Source of the DNA: 2-12-FULL-35-15 sp036386835 | GTDB lineage: Bacteria > Bacteroidota > Bacteroidia > 2-12-FULL-35-15 | Reading direction: 5' to 3' | Assembly (NCBI GenBank): GCA_036386835.1 | Contig: DASVUX010000054.1 | Span: 62,001 to 126,000 of the forward strand | DNA length: 64,000 nucleotides | Notes under the pieces: model-generated | What the model was told of the DNA's origin: nothing | The model's input: only the letters and a program-made list of their open reading frames with translations | The model's database searches: none | Position numbers and translations under genes: made by a program | Shown: piece by piece, positions 16,031 to 24,956 of the stretch | Layout of the letters: each line of letters opens with the position of its first letter | How positions within the stretch are numbered: the stretch's first letter is position 1

Positions 16031-16543
16031 ATGTACGCAATCGTAGAAATAGCCGGGCAACAATTTAAGGTAGAACGAGGCAATAAAGTCTATGTTCACC
16101 GCCTAGATGCTAGCGAAGGGTCAAAACTTGAGTTCGGAAATGTATTGTTGATTGACAATGGCGGATCTGTTCAGGTTGGAACTCCTTCAGTAGAGGGTGC
16201 TAAAGTAGCTGTTACAGTTCTTTCGCACCTTAAAGGTGACAAAGTAATCGTTTTTAAGAAAAAACGCAGAAAAGGTTACCAGAAATCAAATGGTCATCGT
16301 CAGCAATTGACGCAGGTCCTTATCCAGGGAATCCTTGGTAAAGGTGAAACGTTGAAAGATGAGATCAAAGTGGAGAAAAAAGCTCCTGCTCCTAAAGCTG
16401 AAAAAGCTGAAGTTGCTGAAGTAAAAGAAACAAAAAAGGCAGCTCCTAAAAAAGCGGCAGCAAAAAAAGAAGCAGCTCCTAAAAAGGCAGCAGCTCCTAA
16501 GAAAGCGGCAGCAAAAAAAGCTCCTAAGAAATCTGAAGAATAA
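16031..16543 (+). CDS. rplU: 50S ribosomal protein L21 with long Lys/Ala tail
   Basis: 170 residues from ATG 16031, where the family start MYAIVEIAGQQFKVE lies. The core L21 domain (1 to about 104) ends near the rRNA-binding KKRRKGYQKSNGHRQ segment. Beyond it is a tail of about 65 residues built of APKKAAAKK-type repeats, resembling histone H1 tails; most L21 proteins are only about 103 residues. It binds 23S rRNA in the large subunit. Co-transcribed with rpmA. Confidence 0.95.
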   Translation: MYAIVEIAGQQFKVERGNKVYVHRLDASEGSKLEFGNVLLIDNGGSVQVGTPSVEGAKVAVTVLSHLKGDKVIVFKKKRRKGYQKSNGHRQQLTQVLIQGILGKGETLKDEIKVEKKAPAPKAEKAEVAEVKETKKAAPKKAAAKKEAAPKKAAAPKKAAAKKAPKKSEE

Positions 16544-16588
16544 TTCAGAAGCAATAAACTTAATATCAATTTTTTAATTCTATAAGAA

Positions 16589-16852
16589 ATGGCACATAAA
16601 AAAGGTGCGGGTAGTTCCGATAACGGCCGTGAGTCACACAGTAAACGCCTTGGCGTTAAGATCTATGGTGGTCAGTTAGCTATCGCTGGGAACATCATCG
16701 TTCGTCAGAGAGGTACTAAGCACAATCCAAGCACAAATGTTGGGATTGGTAAAGACCATACATTATTCGCTTTAGTTGACGGTACAGTGGAATTCAGAAA
16801 AAAACGCGATAACAAGTCGTATGTTTCTGTAGTTCCGTTTGCTGAAGCATAA
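16589..16852 (+). CDS. rpmA: 50S ribosomal protein L27
   Basis: 87 residues. MAHKKGAGSSDNGRESHSKR is the mature-type N-terminus that reaches the peptidyl transferase centre, so no Firmicutes-type prepeptide has to be cleaved. The core GGQLAIAGNIIVRQRGT and KDHTLFALVDG follow. It lies 45 bases downstream of rplU and is followed by a strong terminator. Confidence 0.97.
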   Translation: MAHKKGAGSSDNGRESHSKRLGVKIYGGQLAIAGNIIVRQRGTKHNPSTNVGIGKDHTLFALVDGTVEFRKKRDNKSYVSVVPFAEA

Positions 16853-16873
16853 GGTTATTCAATAAACATTAAA

Positions 16874-16916
16874 GATCTCCTGAGCTTCCACCGGAAGTTA
16901 GGAGATTTTTGTTTTT
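16874..16916 (+). terminator. Rho-independent terminator of rplU-rpmA
   Basis: GATCTCCT..GCTTCC-ACC-GGAAG..AGGAGATTTTTG is a long stem with a T-tract, 21 bases after the rpmA stop. Confidence 0.9.
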
Positions 16917-17023
16917 AATTATTGAGATGGGATAAATATTTTCCGGTACCGGAAATATTTATTGCTAATTTCAACACCTCAAACCTGGATCTCAAATCTA
17001 ATCTGTTATCTCAAATCTGATTT

Positions 17024-18295
17024 ATGTTACAACTCAATTATATCCGCGAAAAGAAAGACGAAGCAATCAGCCGTTTAGCAATAAAGAACTTTGATGCCAG
17101 GCCAATACTTGAACAGGTAATTGAACTTGATAACGACAGGAGAAAGACGCAGAATGAACTTGACGCAATCCTTGCTGAAGCTAACACACTTGCAAAACAG
17201 GTAGGCGAGCTTTATAAAACAGGCAGGAAGGCGGAGGGAGATGAGCTGAAAAACAAAAGCACTTCACTGAAGGAGAATTCTAAAAAGCTGGAAGAAAAGC
17301 TGGCTTCCCTGGAAGAGCAGCAGCATAAGCTTCTTGTACAGGTTCCCAACACCCCAAACACTAAAGTTCCTAAAGGAAAAACACCAGAGGACAATGAGAA
17401 TGTTTACCAGGAAGGAGAGACCCCGAAATTATACGAGGGAGCTAAACCTCACTGGGAACTCGCGGCAAAGTACGACCTGATCGATTTTGAATTAGGCGTG
17501 AAACTGACAGGTGCGGGATTTCCTGTATATAAAGGGAAAGTGGCAAGACTTCAGCGAGCACTCATCAATTATTTTTTAGATAAAGCAACCGAGGCAGGTT
17601 ATCTTGAGATCCAGCCGCCAATCATGGTGAATGAAGCTTCCGGTTATGCAACCGGTCAGCTACCGGATAAAGAAGGGCAAATGTATCACGCCACAATTGA
17701 TAACCTTTATCTTATTCCCACGGCAGAAGTTCCCATCACAAACATTTATCGGGATGTAATAGTAAAAGCGGAGCAGCTGCCGATAAAAAATTGCGGGTAC
17801 ACCCCATGTTTCAGGAGAGAAGCTGGAAGCTATGGCGCGCATGTACGCGGACTGAACAGGTTACACCAGTTTGATAAAGTAGAGATCGTGCAGATCGCTC
17901 ATCCTGACAAATCGTACGAAACACTTGAAGAGATGCGTGAGTATGTTGCAGGTTTGCTGCGTGAGCTTGAACTGCCATTCAGAATATTGAGGTTATGCGG
18001 TGGGGATATGAGCTTTGCATCGGCTTTGACGTATGATTTTGAAACATACTCTGCTGCCCAGGAGAAATGGCTGGAAGTCAGCTCTGTGTCGAACTTTGAA
18101 ACATTCCAGAGTAACCGTTTGAAATTACGGTTTAAGAATGCGGAAGGCAAAACAACTCTTGCCCATACATTAAACGGAAGTGCATTGGCTTTGCCTAGGA
18201 TTGTTGCCACAATTCTTGAAAATAATCAGACTGCCGAAGGAATACGTGTGCCGAAAGTATTGGTTAAGTATTGCGGGTTCGAGATGATCAACTAA
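17024..18295 (+). CDS. serS: Seryl-tRNA synthetase
   Basis: 423 residues. The N-terminal coiled-coil arm (about 25-110) grips the tRNA variable arm. A class II core follows with motif 2 (FRREAGSYG..RGLNRLHQFDKVE) and motif 3 (NGSALALPRIVATILENNQ). It charges tRNA-Ser. The upstream 40 bases contain a tandem of CTCAAATCTAATCTG-like words related to the ATTTCAGATTT intergenic family. Confidence 0.97.
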   Translation: MLQLNYIREKKDEAISRLAIKNFDARPILEQVIELDNDRRKTQNELDAILAEANTLAKQVGELYKTGRKAEGDELKNKSTSLKENSKKLEEKLASLEEQQHKLLVQVPNTPNTKVPKGKTPEDNENVYQEGETPKLYEGAKPHWELAAKYDLIDFELGVKLTGAGFPVYKGKVARLQRALINYFLDKATEAGYLEIQPPIMVNEASGYATGQLPDKEGQMYHATIDNLYLIPTAEVPITNIYRDVIVKAEQLPIKNCGYTPCFRREAGSYGAHVRGLNRLHQFDKVEIVQIAHPDKSYETLEEMREYVAGLLRELELPFRILRLCGGDMSFASALTYDFETYSAAQEKWLEVSSVSNFETFQSNRLKLRFKNAEGKTTLAHTLNGSALALPRIVATILENNQTAEGIRVPKVLVKYCGFEMIN

Positions 18296-18326
18296 CTACG
18301 GACAGATTGAAGAAATCTAAAAATAA

Positions 18327-18536
18327 TCAGCCCAGGAACTCAAACCTGGGCTTTTTTATTCCTTCAACTTCCACTTGTTCTAGGAACATTTTAAGCGGAC
18401 GAACCCAGAGATTCTCTCCTTCCGGCTGGTATAAAGCTTTATAAACAACCAACTCGTCCAGCGTTTCACTGTGACGGGCAGTTCCGATAACTTCATAAAA
18501 CTTGCCTTTGTAATGCTTGTACTTGCCGGGTTTCAT
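18327..18536 (-). CDS. DUF1653 family protein
   Basis: 69 residues matching DUF1653: KPGKYKHYKGKFYEVIGTARHSET, VVYKALYQPEGENLWVRPLKMF and RFEFLG at the end. Function unknown; the family is a small all-beta domain found alone or fused to other enzymes. Its last codons form one arm of the serS terminator on the opposite strand. Confidence 0.9.
   Translation of the reverse strand: MKPGKYKHYKGKFYEVIGTARHSETLDELVVYKALYQPEGENLWVRPLKMFLEQVEVEGIKKPRFEFLG
18329..18358. terminator. Terminator of serS, overlapping the DUF1653 3' end
   Basis: AGCCCAGG-8 bases-CCTGGGCT followed by TTTTTT on the plus strand. The stem lies inside the last codons of the convergent DUF1653 gene. Confidence 0.8.
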
Positions 18537-18540
18537 TTTT

Positions 18541-18790
18541 TAACCGCTAAGGCGCAAAGACGCCAAGTTTTTATTGTATAGAATGATTTAATATGAACGT
18601 CATTAAAGACTTTCTTTAATCTCAAAAACGAAGCTTACTCCCAAACCTCTTACAACCTCTAGGGTAAAAACAGATCCGTAAATTCCTGCACTTACCGTTT
18701 GTTCCCGAAACGTTGTCTGAAAGAAAACACCCGAACTGACAATAAGATTGTTTTAACTATTTGTAGGCGCACAGATTCGTAAATTCCCAT
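18541..18790. repeat. Intergenic stretch with dispersed-repeat words
   Basis: No gene is seen in this roughly 270-base gap. It contains AACCGCTAAGGCGCAAAGACGCC, a word type common in intergenic repeats of several phyla. It also contains two near-identical 17-mers (ACAGATCCGTAAATTCC at 18670, ACAGATTCGTAAATTCC at 18771). Confidence 0.4.
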
Positions 18791-18806
18791 TTATTCGTTA
18801 TGAGTA

Positions 18807-19442
18807 CTACAAAAACGGGTTATTCTTTCTCTCAAATCCGATGTTCGTCTCAGGGCCATGGCCGCTGTAAACCTTAAAATCATCTCCGAGAGGAAATAAT
18901 TTCGTTTTAATACTGTTCATCAGTACTTCGAAGCTTCCTCCCGGAAGGTCTGTTCTGCCTATGCTCTGGTAAAATAACACATCGCCTGCTATCATAAACT
19001 TCTCTTCCCTGTTATAGAAGGTGATGCTTCCCGGGGAATGCCCGGGTGTAAAAACGATCTCCAGTGAAGAGTTCCCAAATTTAACAATGTCACCTTCTTC
19101 GAGATAATTTCCCGCAGGAGGGGATGGATCACAATTAAGTCCGTACAATGCGCAGGTTGCTGCAAATGCTTCGAATACCCGCTGGTCATTTTTATTGAAT
19201 TCAGGCTCCAGCGAATACTTCTTTGCTACATAAGCATTGCCGAATATGTGGTCCAGGTGTGTATGTGTATTCAGCAGCCGGACCGGTGTCAACTTGTTCT
19301 CTTCTATGAAAGCCGAAAGCTGTGAACGTTCCCGTTCATCATAACAACCGGGGTCGATGATCACACACTCTCCTGATTCATCATAAAGTATATATGTATT
19401 TTCCTGTATAGGACTAAAGGTAAAAGATTGTATCCTGATCAT
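18807..19442 (-). CDS. Metallo-beta-lactamase-fold hydrolase (glyoxalase II-like)
   Basis: 211 residues from ATG 19440-19442; a longer frame exists, but the fold begins at MIRIQSFTFSPIQENTYIL. The metal-binding motif THTHLDH, a second-site His in FTPGHSPGS, Asp in GDVLFYQSIGRTD and a C-terminal GHGPET provide the dinuclear site. Such enzymes hydrolyse glutathione thioesters or related compounds. The exact substrate is open. Confidence 0.88.
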   Translation of the reverse strand: MIRIQSFTFSPIQENTYILYDESGECVIIDPGCYDERERSQLSAFIEENKLTPVRLLNTHTHLDHIFGNAYVAKKYSLEPEFNKNDQRVFEAFAATCALYGLNCDPSPPAGNYLEEGDIVKFGNSSLEIVFTPGHSPGSITFYNREEKFMIAGDVLFYQSIGRTDLPGGSFEVLMNSIKTKLFPLGDDFKVYSGHGPETNIGFERKNNPFL

Positions 19443-19498
19443 AATAAAAAGCTCTAAAAAACGTTGCCAAATTAGCAAAAATAAGCTCAGTGAATGGC

Positions 19499-19529
19499 TT
19501 GTGAATAGCATCATTATTTAGTATCTTAG
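19499..19529 (+). promoter_or_regulatory. Candidate promoter for the propeller/barrel gene
   Basis: TTG (19499-19501), a 20-base spacer and TATCTTAG (19522-19529, one mismatch to TAnnTTTG), 18 bases upstream of the GTG start. Confidence 0.5.
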
Positions 19530-19547
19530 CATTCTAATTTTTCTGAC

Positions 19548-22500
19548 GTGGCATTATCCATTACTTCTATATTCAAGAGATCCCCGCTCATTATCCTGTT
19601 ATTGTGTGTTGTCTTCCGGGCCGATGCACAATTCTATACAGGTTCGCAGATGGATTTCGGGAAGAACCGCGTAAAACATGAGCCGTTTTTCTGGACCTAT
19701 TACATCTACGACCGGTACGATGTTTATTTTTATGAGGAAGGGAAGGATCTTGCCAATTATGTGTCGAAGTCCGCCAAGATCCAAATGGAAAAGGTGGAGA
19801 AATTATTTGATTATTCCTTTGACGGAAAAGTCCAGTTCCTTTGCTATAACCGCCATTCGGATTTCAAACAAAGCAATATCGGTCTCTCAACCGAAGAGCA
19901 GTATAATACAGGCGGTGTTACACGCATAGCTGGTTCTAAGATCATTCTTTATTATGAAAGCGATCATGCAAAACTCGATGCGCAGATCAGGGCCGGCCTT
20001 GCGGAAGTATTGATCGATCAGATGATGTATGGTGGTAATGTTCGCGAAATGCTGAAGAATAATACGCTGCTTAACCTACCGGAATGGTACACCAAAGGTC
20101 TGATCGATTACGTATCAACCGACTGGAATTCTGATATTGACAACAGGGTGAAGGATGGCATCATGAGCGGGAGATATAAGAATATTAACCGCCTTGAAGG
20201 CGTGGATGCCGTTTATGGCGGTCATGCCTTATGGAAACATATCGCAGATAATTACGGTGAGGCAGTGATCTCGAACCTGCTTTACATGACAAAGGTGAGC
20301 CGCAACATAGATAACTCCGCCTTGTTCGTCCTCGGGGTTTCTATTAAAAATCTCTGGAATGAATGCCTCAAGACCTATCAGAAGAAATATACTGAAAGCG
20401 ATAATACACGGAAGATGCCTGCACAGGCCCCTGTTCTTCTGAAACCTAAATTAACACGTGTTTACTCAAATTTAAAAGTGAGTCCTGATGGGAATTATGT
20501 ACTGTACACAACCAATGAAATGGGGCAGTATAAAATCTGGCTTTATGATGTTCAGAAGGATAAAACCAAGCGGATCCGTAAGTCAGGCGTGAAGATCGAC
20601 CGGTTAACAGATTATTCATTTCCTTTGCTTGCATGGCATCCCAGCGGAAAAATCTTTACCTATATGGAAGAGATCAAAGGGGTAATTGTGATGACAACTT
20701 ATGAGCTGGAAACAAAAGAGAAAACACAAAGGAATATTTTCGGGTTTGAAAAAGTGCTGGATTACTCTTATAACAATGACGGGAAGAAATTTGTGATGTC
20801 TGCCGTTCAGAAAGGCCAGACAGATATATTTATTTTTACTGCGGCATCAAACGCATATGACCAGATCACGAAAGATATTTATGATGACCTGACCCCACGT
20901 TTTGTACACAATTCAAAGGAGATCGTTTTTGCCTCCAACCGTCCGCAGGACACATTATTTTTCGATACAAAAAGAAGATATCCTGATGCACAGTCTCACC
21001 GGGATATATTTGTATTTGATAATGTTACGAAATCGCCAGTATTAAAGAGAGTTACAAATACTCCGGGGATTGATGAAATGTATCCTGCCGATTATGACAG
21101 CACGCATATCTCCTATTTAAGTGACCTGAACGGTATCCGTAACAGGTACCTGGCAAAGTTCGATAGCGCAATCGCTTATGTTGATACTGCGGCCCATTAT
21201 AAAACGGTTACCACTTCTTTTCCTGTTTCAAATTATTCCCGCAGTATTTTACAGCAGGATGTAAATGTGAAAGCGAAAAAATTCACGGAGATAATTTTTG
21301 AGAATGGACGGTACAGGATGTATGTTGCCCCGATCCTCAGCGCCTCTTCCCTGGCACCGGTAGATTTGAAAAACACTTCTTACCGTGATTACAAGGACAG
21401 AGTCGAAAAGAAGGAACAGGTGGAATCTGACGCGAAAAATAAAATCATTAACGATGCCCAGCCTGCTGAAGATGTTAAGGTTGTGATCAACATAGAAGAC
21501 AAAAAGGATAGCTCAGAGGTAGATATAAATAATTATACTTTTCAGAACGAGTCCCAGGCGCAGAAAGAAAAGCCGAAAGCTGAAGTTAAGAATTCAAGCA
21601 TTGACAGTGTAAAGGCGGACAAGCCATTTGAGTTTGTATTGGGAAAACAGCGTAACTATAATACGAACTATTCAGTGGATTATGTGGTATCACAGCTGGA
21701 TAACTCCTTCCTGAATGGCTCTTACCAGAAATTTACCGGTGGGGGCAGCCCGATATACCTGAACCCGGGTTTAAATGCATTTTTCAAGATCGGCATGAGC
21801 GATCTTTTTGAGGATTACAGGATCACGGGAGGCATGCGTTTTTCAGGGGATTTCAACAGCAATGAATTTTTTCTCAGCTATGAGAACAGAATGAAGAATA
21901 TAGATCGCCAGGTTGTTCTGCACCGCCAGGGCTTACTGAATGTTTCAGGGGCAGGATCACTCGTTAAAGTTCATACACACGATATCCGTTATGTGCTGAA
22001 ATACCCGATCTCGGAAGTCGGCAGTGTGAGAGGGACAGTAACTTACCGGAACGACCGTACTGTTTTCCTTGCGACAGACAACAACAATCTTCAGAAACCA
22101 AATGAGTTTGAGAACTGGGGGATTGCAAAACTGGAATATGTATTTGACAATACGATCAAACGCGGTCTTAACCTGTACAACGGAGTTAGAGGAAAATTCT
22201 TCGGGGAATATTACCGCCAGATCGATAAGGAAGAAACCGATTTTTTTGTGCTTGGCATGGACTGGAGGTACTATAAGAAGATCCACCGTGACATCATCTT
22301 GGCGAACCGCCTGGCAGCAAGCACATCTTTTGGAAAGCAGAAGCTGATCTATTATATGGGTGGCGTGGATAATTGGTTTGGCGCGAAATTCGACAATACC
22401 ACAAACATTGCTACAGACCAGAATTATGCTTATCAGACACTGGCTACAAACATGCGCGGGTTCTACCAGAATGTACGCAACGGAAACAGTTTTGCGGTAT

Positions 22501-22844
22501 TGAACAGCGAGATCCGTTTTCCTGTATTCAGGTATCTTTATAAGCGACCTATACGTGCAGATTTTATCCAGAATTTCCAGGTAATTATTTTTGGTGATCT
22601 GGGTACGGCATGGACAGGTCCTAACCCTTATTCCGATAAAAATTCATTGAATACGGAAGTGATCGTGCAGGAACCTCTTGAGATCACTCTGAAAACACAG
22701 CATAATCCTATCGTAGGCGGTTACGGCTGGGGAGTAAGAAGCAGGCTTTTCGGTTATTTTATCCGGCTTGACAGGGCCTGGGGTGTACAGGATGGTATCG
22801 TAATGAAACCAATCTGGCATCTTTCACTGAGCCTGGATTTTTAA
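19548..22844 (+). CDS. Peptidase-MA-like / beta-propeller / outer-membrane barrel fusion (TolB-like)
   Basis: 1098 residues with signal peptide (about 1-27). An N-terminal domain resembles gluzincin peptidases (LPEWYTKGLIDYVS) but has no HExxH; the site reads LAEVLIDQM. A PD40/WD40-like propeller follows (about 300-560; SPDGNYVLYTTNEMGQYKIWLYD, ELTPRF-like blades). A charged linker (about 605-690) leads to a C-terminal Omp85-like barrel (about 720-1098) with IIFGDLGTAWTGPNP and a terminal Phe. It is probably an outer-membrane protein with a large periplasmic module. The GTG start fits the signal peptide. Database name is often TolB-like, but it is not classical TolB. Confidence 0.78.
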   Translation: MALSITSIFKRSPLIILLLCVVFRADAQFYTGSQMDFGKNRVKHEPFFWTYYIYDRYDVYFYEEGKDLANYVSKSAKIQMEKVEKLFDYSFDGKVQFLCYNRHSDFKQSNIGLSTEEQYNTGGVTRIAGSKIILYYESDHAKLDAQIRAGLAEVLIDQMMYGGNVREMLKNNTLLNLPEWYTKGLIDYVSTDWNSDIDNRVKDGIMSGRYKNINRLEGVDAVYGGHALWKHIADNYGEAVISNLLYMTKVSRNIDNSALFVLGVSIKNLWNECLKTYQKKYTESDNTRKMPAQAPVLLKPKLTRVYSNLKVSPDGNYVLYTTNEMGQYKIWLYDVQKDKTKRIRKSGVKIDRLTDYSFPLLAWHPSGKIFTYMEEIKGVIVMTTYELETKEKTQRNIFGFEKVLDYSYNNDGKKFVMSAVQKGQTDIFIFTAASNAYDQITKDIYDDLTPRFVHNSKEIVFASNRPQDTLFFDTKRRYPDAQSHRDIFVFDNVTKSPVLKRVTNTPGIDEMYPADYDSTHISYLSDLNGIRNRYLAKFDSAIAYVDTAAHYKTVTTSFPVSNYSRSILQQDVNVKAKKFTEIIFENGRYRMYVAPILSASSLAPVDLKNTSYRDYKDRVEKKEQVESDAKNKIINDAQPAEDVKVVINIEDKKDSSEVDINNYTFQNESQAQKEKPKAEVKNSSIDSVKADKPFEFVLGKQRNYNTNYSVDYVVSQLDNSFLNGSYQKFTGGGSPIYLNPGLNAFFKIGMSDLFEDYRITGGMRFSGDFNSNEFFLSYENRMKNIDRQVVLHRQGLLNVSGAGSLVKVHTHDIRYVLKYPISEVGSVRGTVTYRNDRTVFLATDNNNLQKPNEFENWGIAKLEYVFDNTIKRGLNLYNGVRGKFFGEYYRQIDKEETDFFVLGMDWRYYKKIHRDIILANRLAASTSFGKQKLIYYMGGVDNWFGAKFDNTTNIATDQNYAYQTLATNMRGFYQNVRNGNSFAVLNSEIRFPVFRYLYKRPIRADFIQNFQVIIFGDLGTAWTGPNPYSDKNSLNTEVIVQEPLEITLKTQHNPIVGGYGWGVRSRLFGYFIRLDRAWGVQDGIVMKPIWHLSLSLDF

Positions 22845-22876
22845 ATCATTCACAATTGAAAGGTCCATCCACAAAT

Positions 22877-23239
22877 ATGTCAACAGTAATTATTTTGCTT
22901 TGTGTCGGCCTCCTTGCAGGGATACTGAGCGGCATGGTAGGAGTAGGAGGAGGGATCATCATTGTTCCTGCCCTGATTTATTTTATGGCGATGAACCAGC
23001 ACCAGGCACAGGGAACATCACTTGCAGTACTTCTTCTTCCGGTCGGGTTCCTGGCAGTTTATAACTATTACAAAGCAGGGTATGTTGATGTAAGAGCAAC
23101 ACTGATAATTGCAAGCACTTTTATCATTGGCGGTTACCTGGGTTCCAAGATCGCGATCAACATCGATCAGAATACCGTTAAAAAGATCTTCGGTGTAGTT
23201 CTCATCCTCGTTGCTTTTAAAATGATCCTCGGGAAATAA
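22877..23239 (+). CDS. Half-size TSUP (TauE/SafE) permease
   Basis: 120 residues from ATG 22877 (a TTG at 22856 would add 7). Four hydrophobic helices with the TSUP signature GILSGMVGVGGGIIIVPALIY near the start and GGYLGSKIAINI near the middle. Full TSUP permeases are about 250 residues with two such halves, so this is one repeat and may work as a homodimer. The family exports sulfite or organosulfonates. The M20 peptidase starts 5 bases downstream. Confidence 0.82.
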   Translation: MSTVIILLCVGLLAGILSGMVGVGGGIIIVPALIYFMAMNQHQAQGTSLAVLLLPVGFLAVYNYYKAGYVDVRATLIIASTFIIGGYLGSKIAINIDQNTVKKIFGVVLILVAFKMILGK

Positions 23240-23244
23240 AATTT

Positions 23245-24438
23245 ATGGACCCTCTTCTTAAAAGAATAAAAGAACTTTCTGCGCAGAACCTTTCCGAGGT
23301 CATTACGATCAGAAGACATTTACATGCCCATCCCGAGATTTCGTTCGAAGAGTACAATACAGCCGCAAGCATTGCCGCCAAACTTAAAGAATATAATATT
23401 CCATTTACCCAGGGTATAGTCAATACCGGTATTGTTGCGCTGATCCGCGGCAGAAATCCTGATTCGAAAGTTGTGGCACTGCGGGCCGATATGGATGCAC
23501 TTCCCATTACGGAAACCAATACATGCAGTTATCGTTCAGTGAATGCCGGACTCATGCATGCATGCGGTCACGATGTGCATTCTGCCTCTTTAATTGGTTC
23601 GGCTAAGATCCTTCAGGAACTGAGGGACGAATTTGAAGGCACTATCAAGCTCATTTTTCAGCCAGGTGAGGAAAAGCTTCCGGGAGGTGCCTCTTTAATG
23701 ATCAAAGCCGGTGTACTGGAGAAGCCGAAGCCGCATGCAATTTTCGGTCAGCATGTTTTCCCAAGCATGGAAGTGGGGAAGGTGGGTTTCCGTTCCGGAA
23801 TGTACATGGCCAGCACCGATGAATTGTACCTTTCGGTAAAAGGAAAAGGAGGGCATGCTGCCATGGTCAGTGAATACATCAGCCCATTGCTGATTGCATC
23901 ACGGATCCTTACCGAGTTAAATGATGAGTTTATGGCAAAGCAGCAGGCGGCCCCAACAGTACTTGCCTTTGGAAAGATTACCGGTGATGGTGCAACCAAT
24001 GTGATACCCGATGAGGTGAAGATCGAAGGGACCTTTCGAACTATGGATGAAAAATGGCGTTCGGAAGCTCATTCAAAAATGAAATCCATTGCTGAAAAAA
24101 TTGCAAAGGAAATGAAAGGTTCCTGTGATTTCAGGATAGAACTCGGATATCCTTTCCTGGTAAATGATGCTGCAACAACTGATTATGCACGGCTTTCAGC
24201 CGAAGAATATTTAGGAAAGGAAAATGTTGAAGAACTACCCATGCGTATGACTGCGGAAGATTTTGCTTTCTTTTCACAAATACTTCCGGCCTGCTTTTAT
24301 CGTTTGGGAACCGGGAATAAATCAAGAGGGATCACCAGCGGAGTGCACACATCCACATTCGATATTGATGAAAATGCCATTGAAATCGGCATGGGCTTAA
24401 TGACATGGCTTGCGCTGAGCGAATTAAAACGAAAATAA
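23245..24438 (+). CDS. M20 family amidohydrolase
   Basis: 397 residues. IAA-amino-acid-hydrolase/N-acyl-amino-acid type: RRHLHAHPEISFEEY, RADMDALPITE, the metal site MHACGHDVHSA, FQPGEEKLPGGASLM, HVFPSMEVG, dimerisation domain (about 185-300) and the final ligand region MTAEDFAFFSQ. It cleaves N-acyl amino acids with two metals. Likely co-transcribed with the small permease. Confidence 0.93.
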   Translation: MDPLLKRIKELSAQNLSEVITIRRHLHAHPEISFEEYNTAASIAAKLKEYNIPFTQGIVNTGIVALIRGRNPDSKVVALRADMDALPITETNTCSYRSVNAGLMHACGHDVHSASLIGSAKILQELRDEFEGTIKLIFQPGEEKLPGGASLMIKAGVLEKPKPHAIFGQHVFPSMEVGKVGFRSGMYMASTDELYLSVKGKGGHAAMVSEYISPLLIASRILTELNDEFMAKQQAAPTVLAFGKITGDGATNVIPDEVKIEGTFRTMDEKWRSEAHSKMKSIAEKIAKEMKGSCDFRIELGYPFLVNDAATTDYARLSAEEYLGKENVEELPMRMTAEDFAFFSQILPACFYRLGTGNKSRGITSGVHTSTFDIDENAIEIGMGLMTWLALSELKRK

Positions 24439-24602
24439 ATTGTTTATAAATCCAGCTTTTATTCTCTCCATCCGTTTTTTAAATCGATAAAAATCCTGCA
24501 ATCATCTGAATAATCTTAATTTCCGCAGATCAAAACAGGTTTAATGCGGATGGCTTGTCTTTATTGGCATACGGTTTGGGCTTCTGTTGAAAAAAGGTGA
24601 AT

Positions 24603-24629
24603 AAGTATGCTTTTCAACATACTTTTTTC
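24603..24629 (+). terminator. Terminator-like hairpin
   Basis: AAGTATG-8 bases-CATACTT followed by TTTTC, 165 bases after the M20 gene and before the next promoter. The stem is AT-rich, so moderate strength. Confidence 0.5.
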
Positions 24630-24633
24630 GATT

Positions 24634-24641
24634 TATATTTG
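24634..24641 (+). promoter_or_regulatory. -7 element upstream of the 81-residue ORF
   Basis: TATATTTG is an exact TAnnTTTG match 68 bases before the start at 24710. The -33 position lacks a clean TTTG. Confidence 0.4.
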
Positions 24642-24709
24642 TTTTACACAGACAGTAACACCGCGGAACATTCTACTCAAAGCTACAAAGCCGCGCAATC
24701 TTAATTACA

Positions 24710-24955
24710 ATGAAAAGAAAAGAAAAATTCGAAGTATTGACTATGGATGAGCAAGTCGATATTACCTGGCAGGGAGAGTTTATCAGCAGTATAAAAGTTA
24801 AGAATTATTGCCTTCTTTTATACCTTGTTGAAGATTCTTATTTCGTGGAAGTTTTTTATAACAGTCATAAAAAAGAAATCATATCCATAAAATTGCTTGA
24901 CGAATCGCGTCTGCCTTTATATGCTGATGATATTTCGCTGGAGGACCTGTACTAA
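24710..24955 (+). CDS. Hypothetical protein, 81 residues
   Basis: Not recognised. Charged, without signal peptide or transmembrane helix, predicted mostly beta (DITWQGEFISSIKVKNYCLLLYLVEDSYFVEVFY). The region upstream has a plausible promoter, and codon use looks like its neighbours, so it is probably real. It converges on the GT-C gene with only one base between stops. Confidence 0.6.
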   Translation: MKRKEKFEVLTMDEQVDITWQGEFISSIKVKNYCLLLYLVEDSYFVEVFYNSHKKEIISIKLLDESRLPLYADDISLEDLY

Positions 24956-24956
24956 G

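Noticed and set aside
16340..16543. Tandem repeats in rplU as an intergenic repeat element
   Set aside because: They are in frame and encode the Lys/Ala tail.
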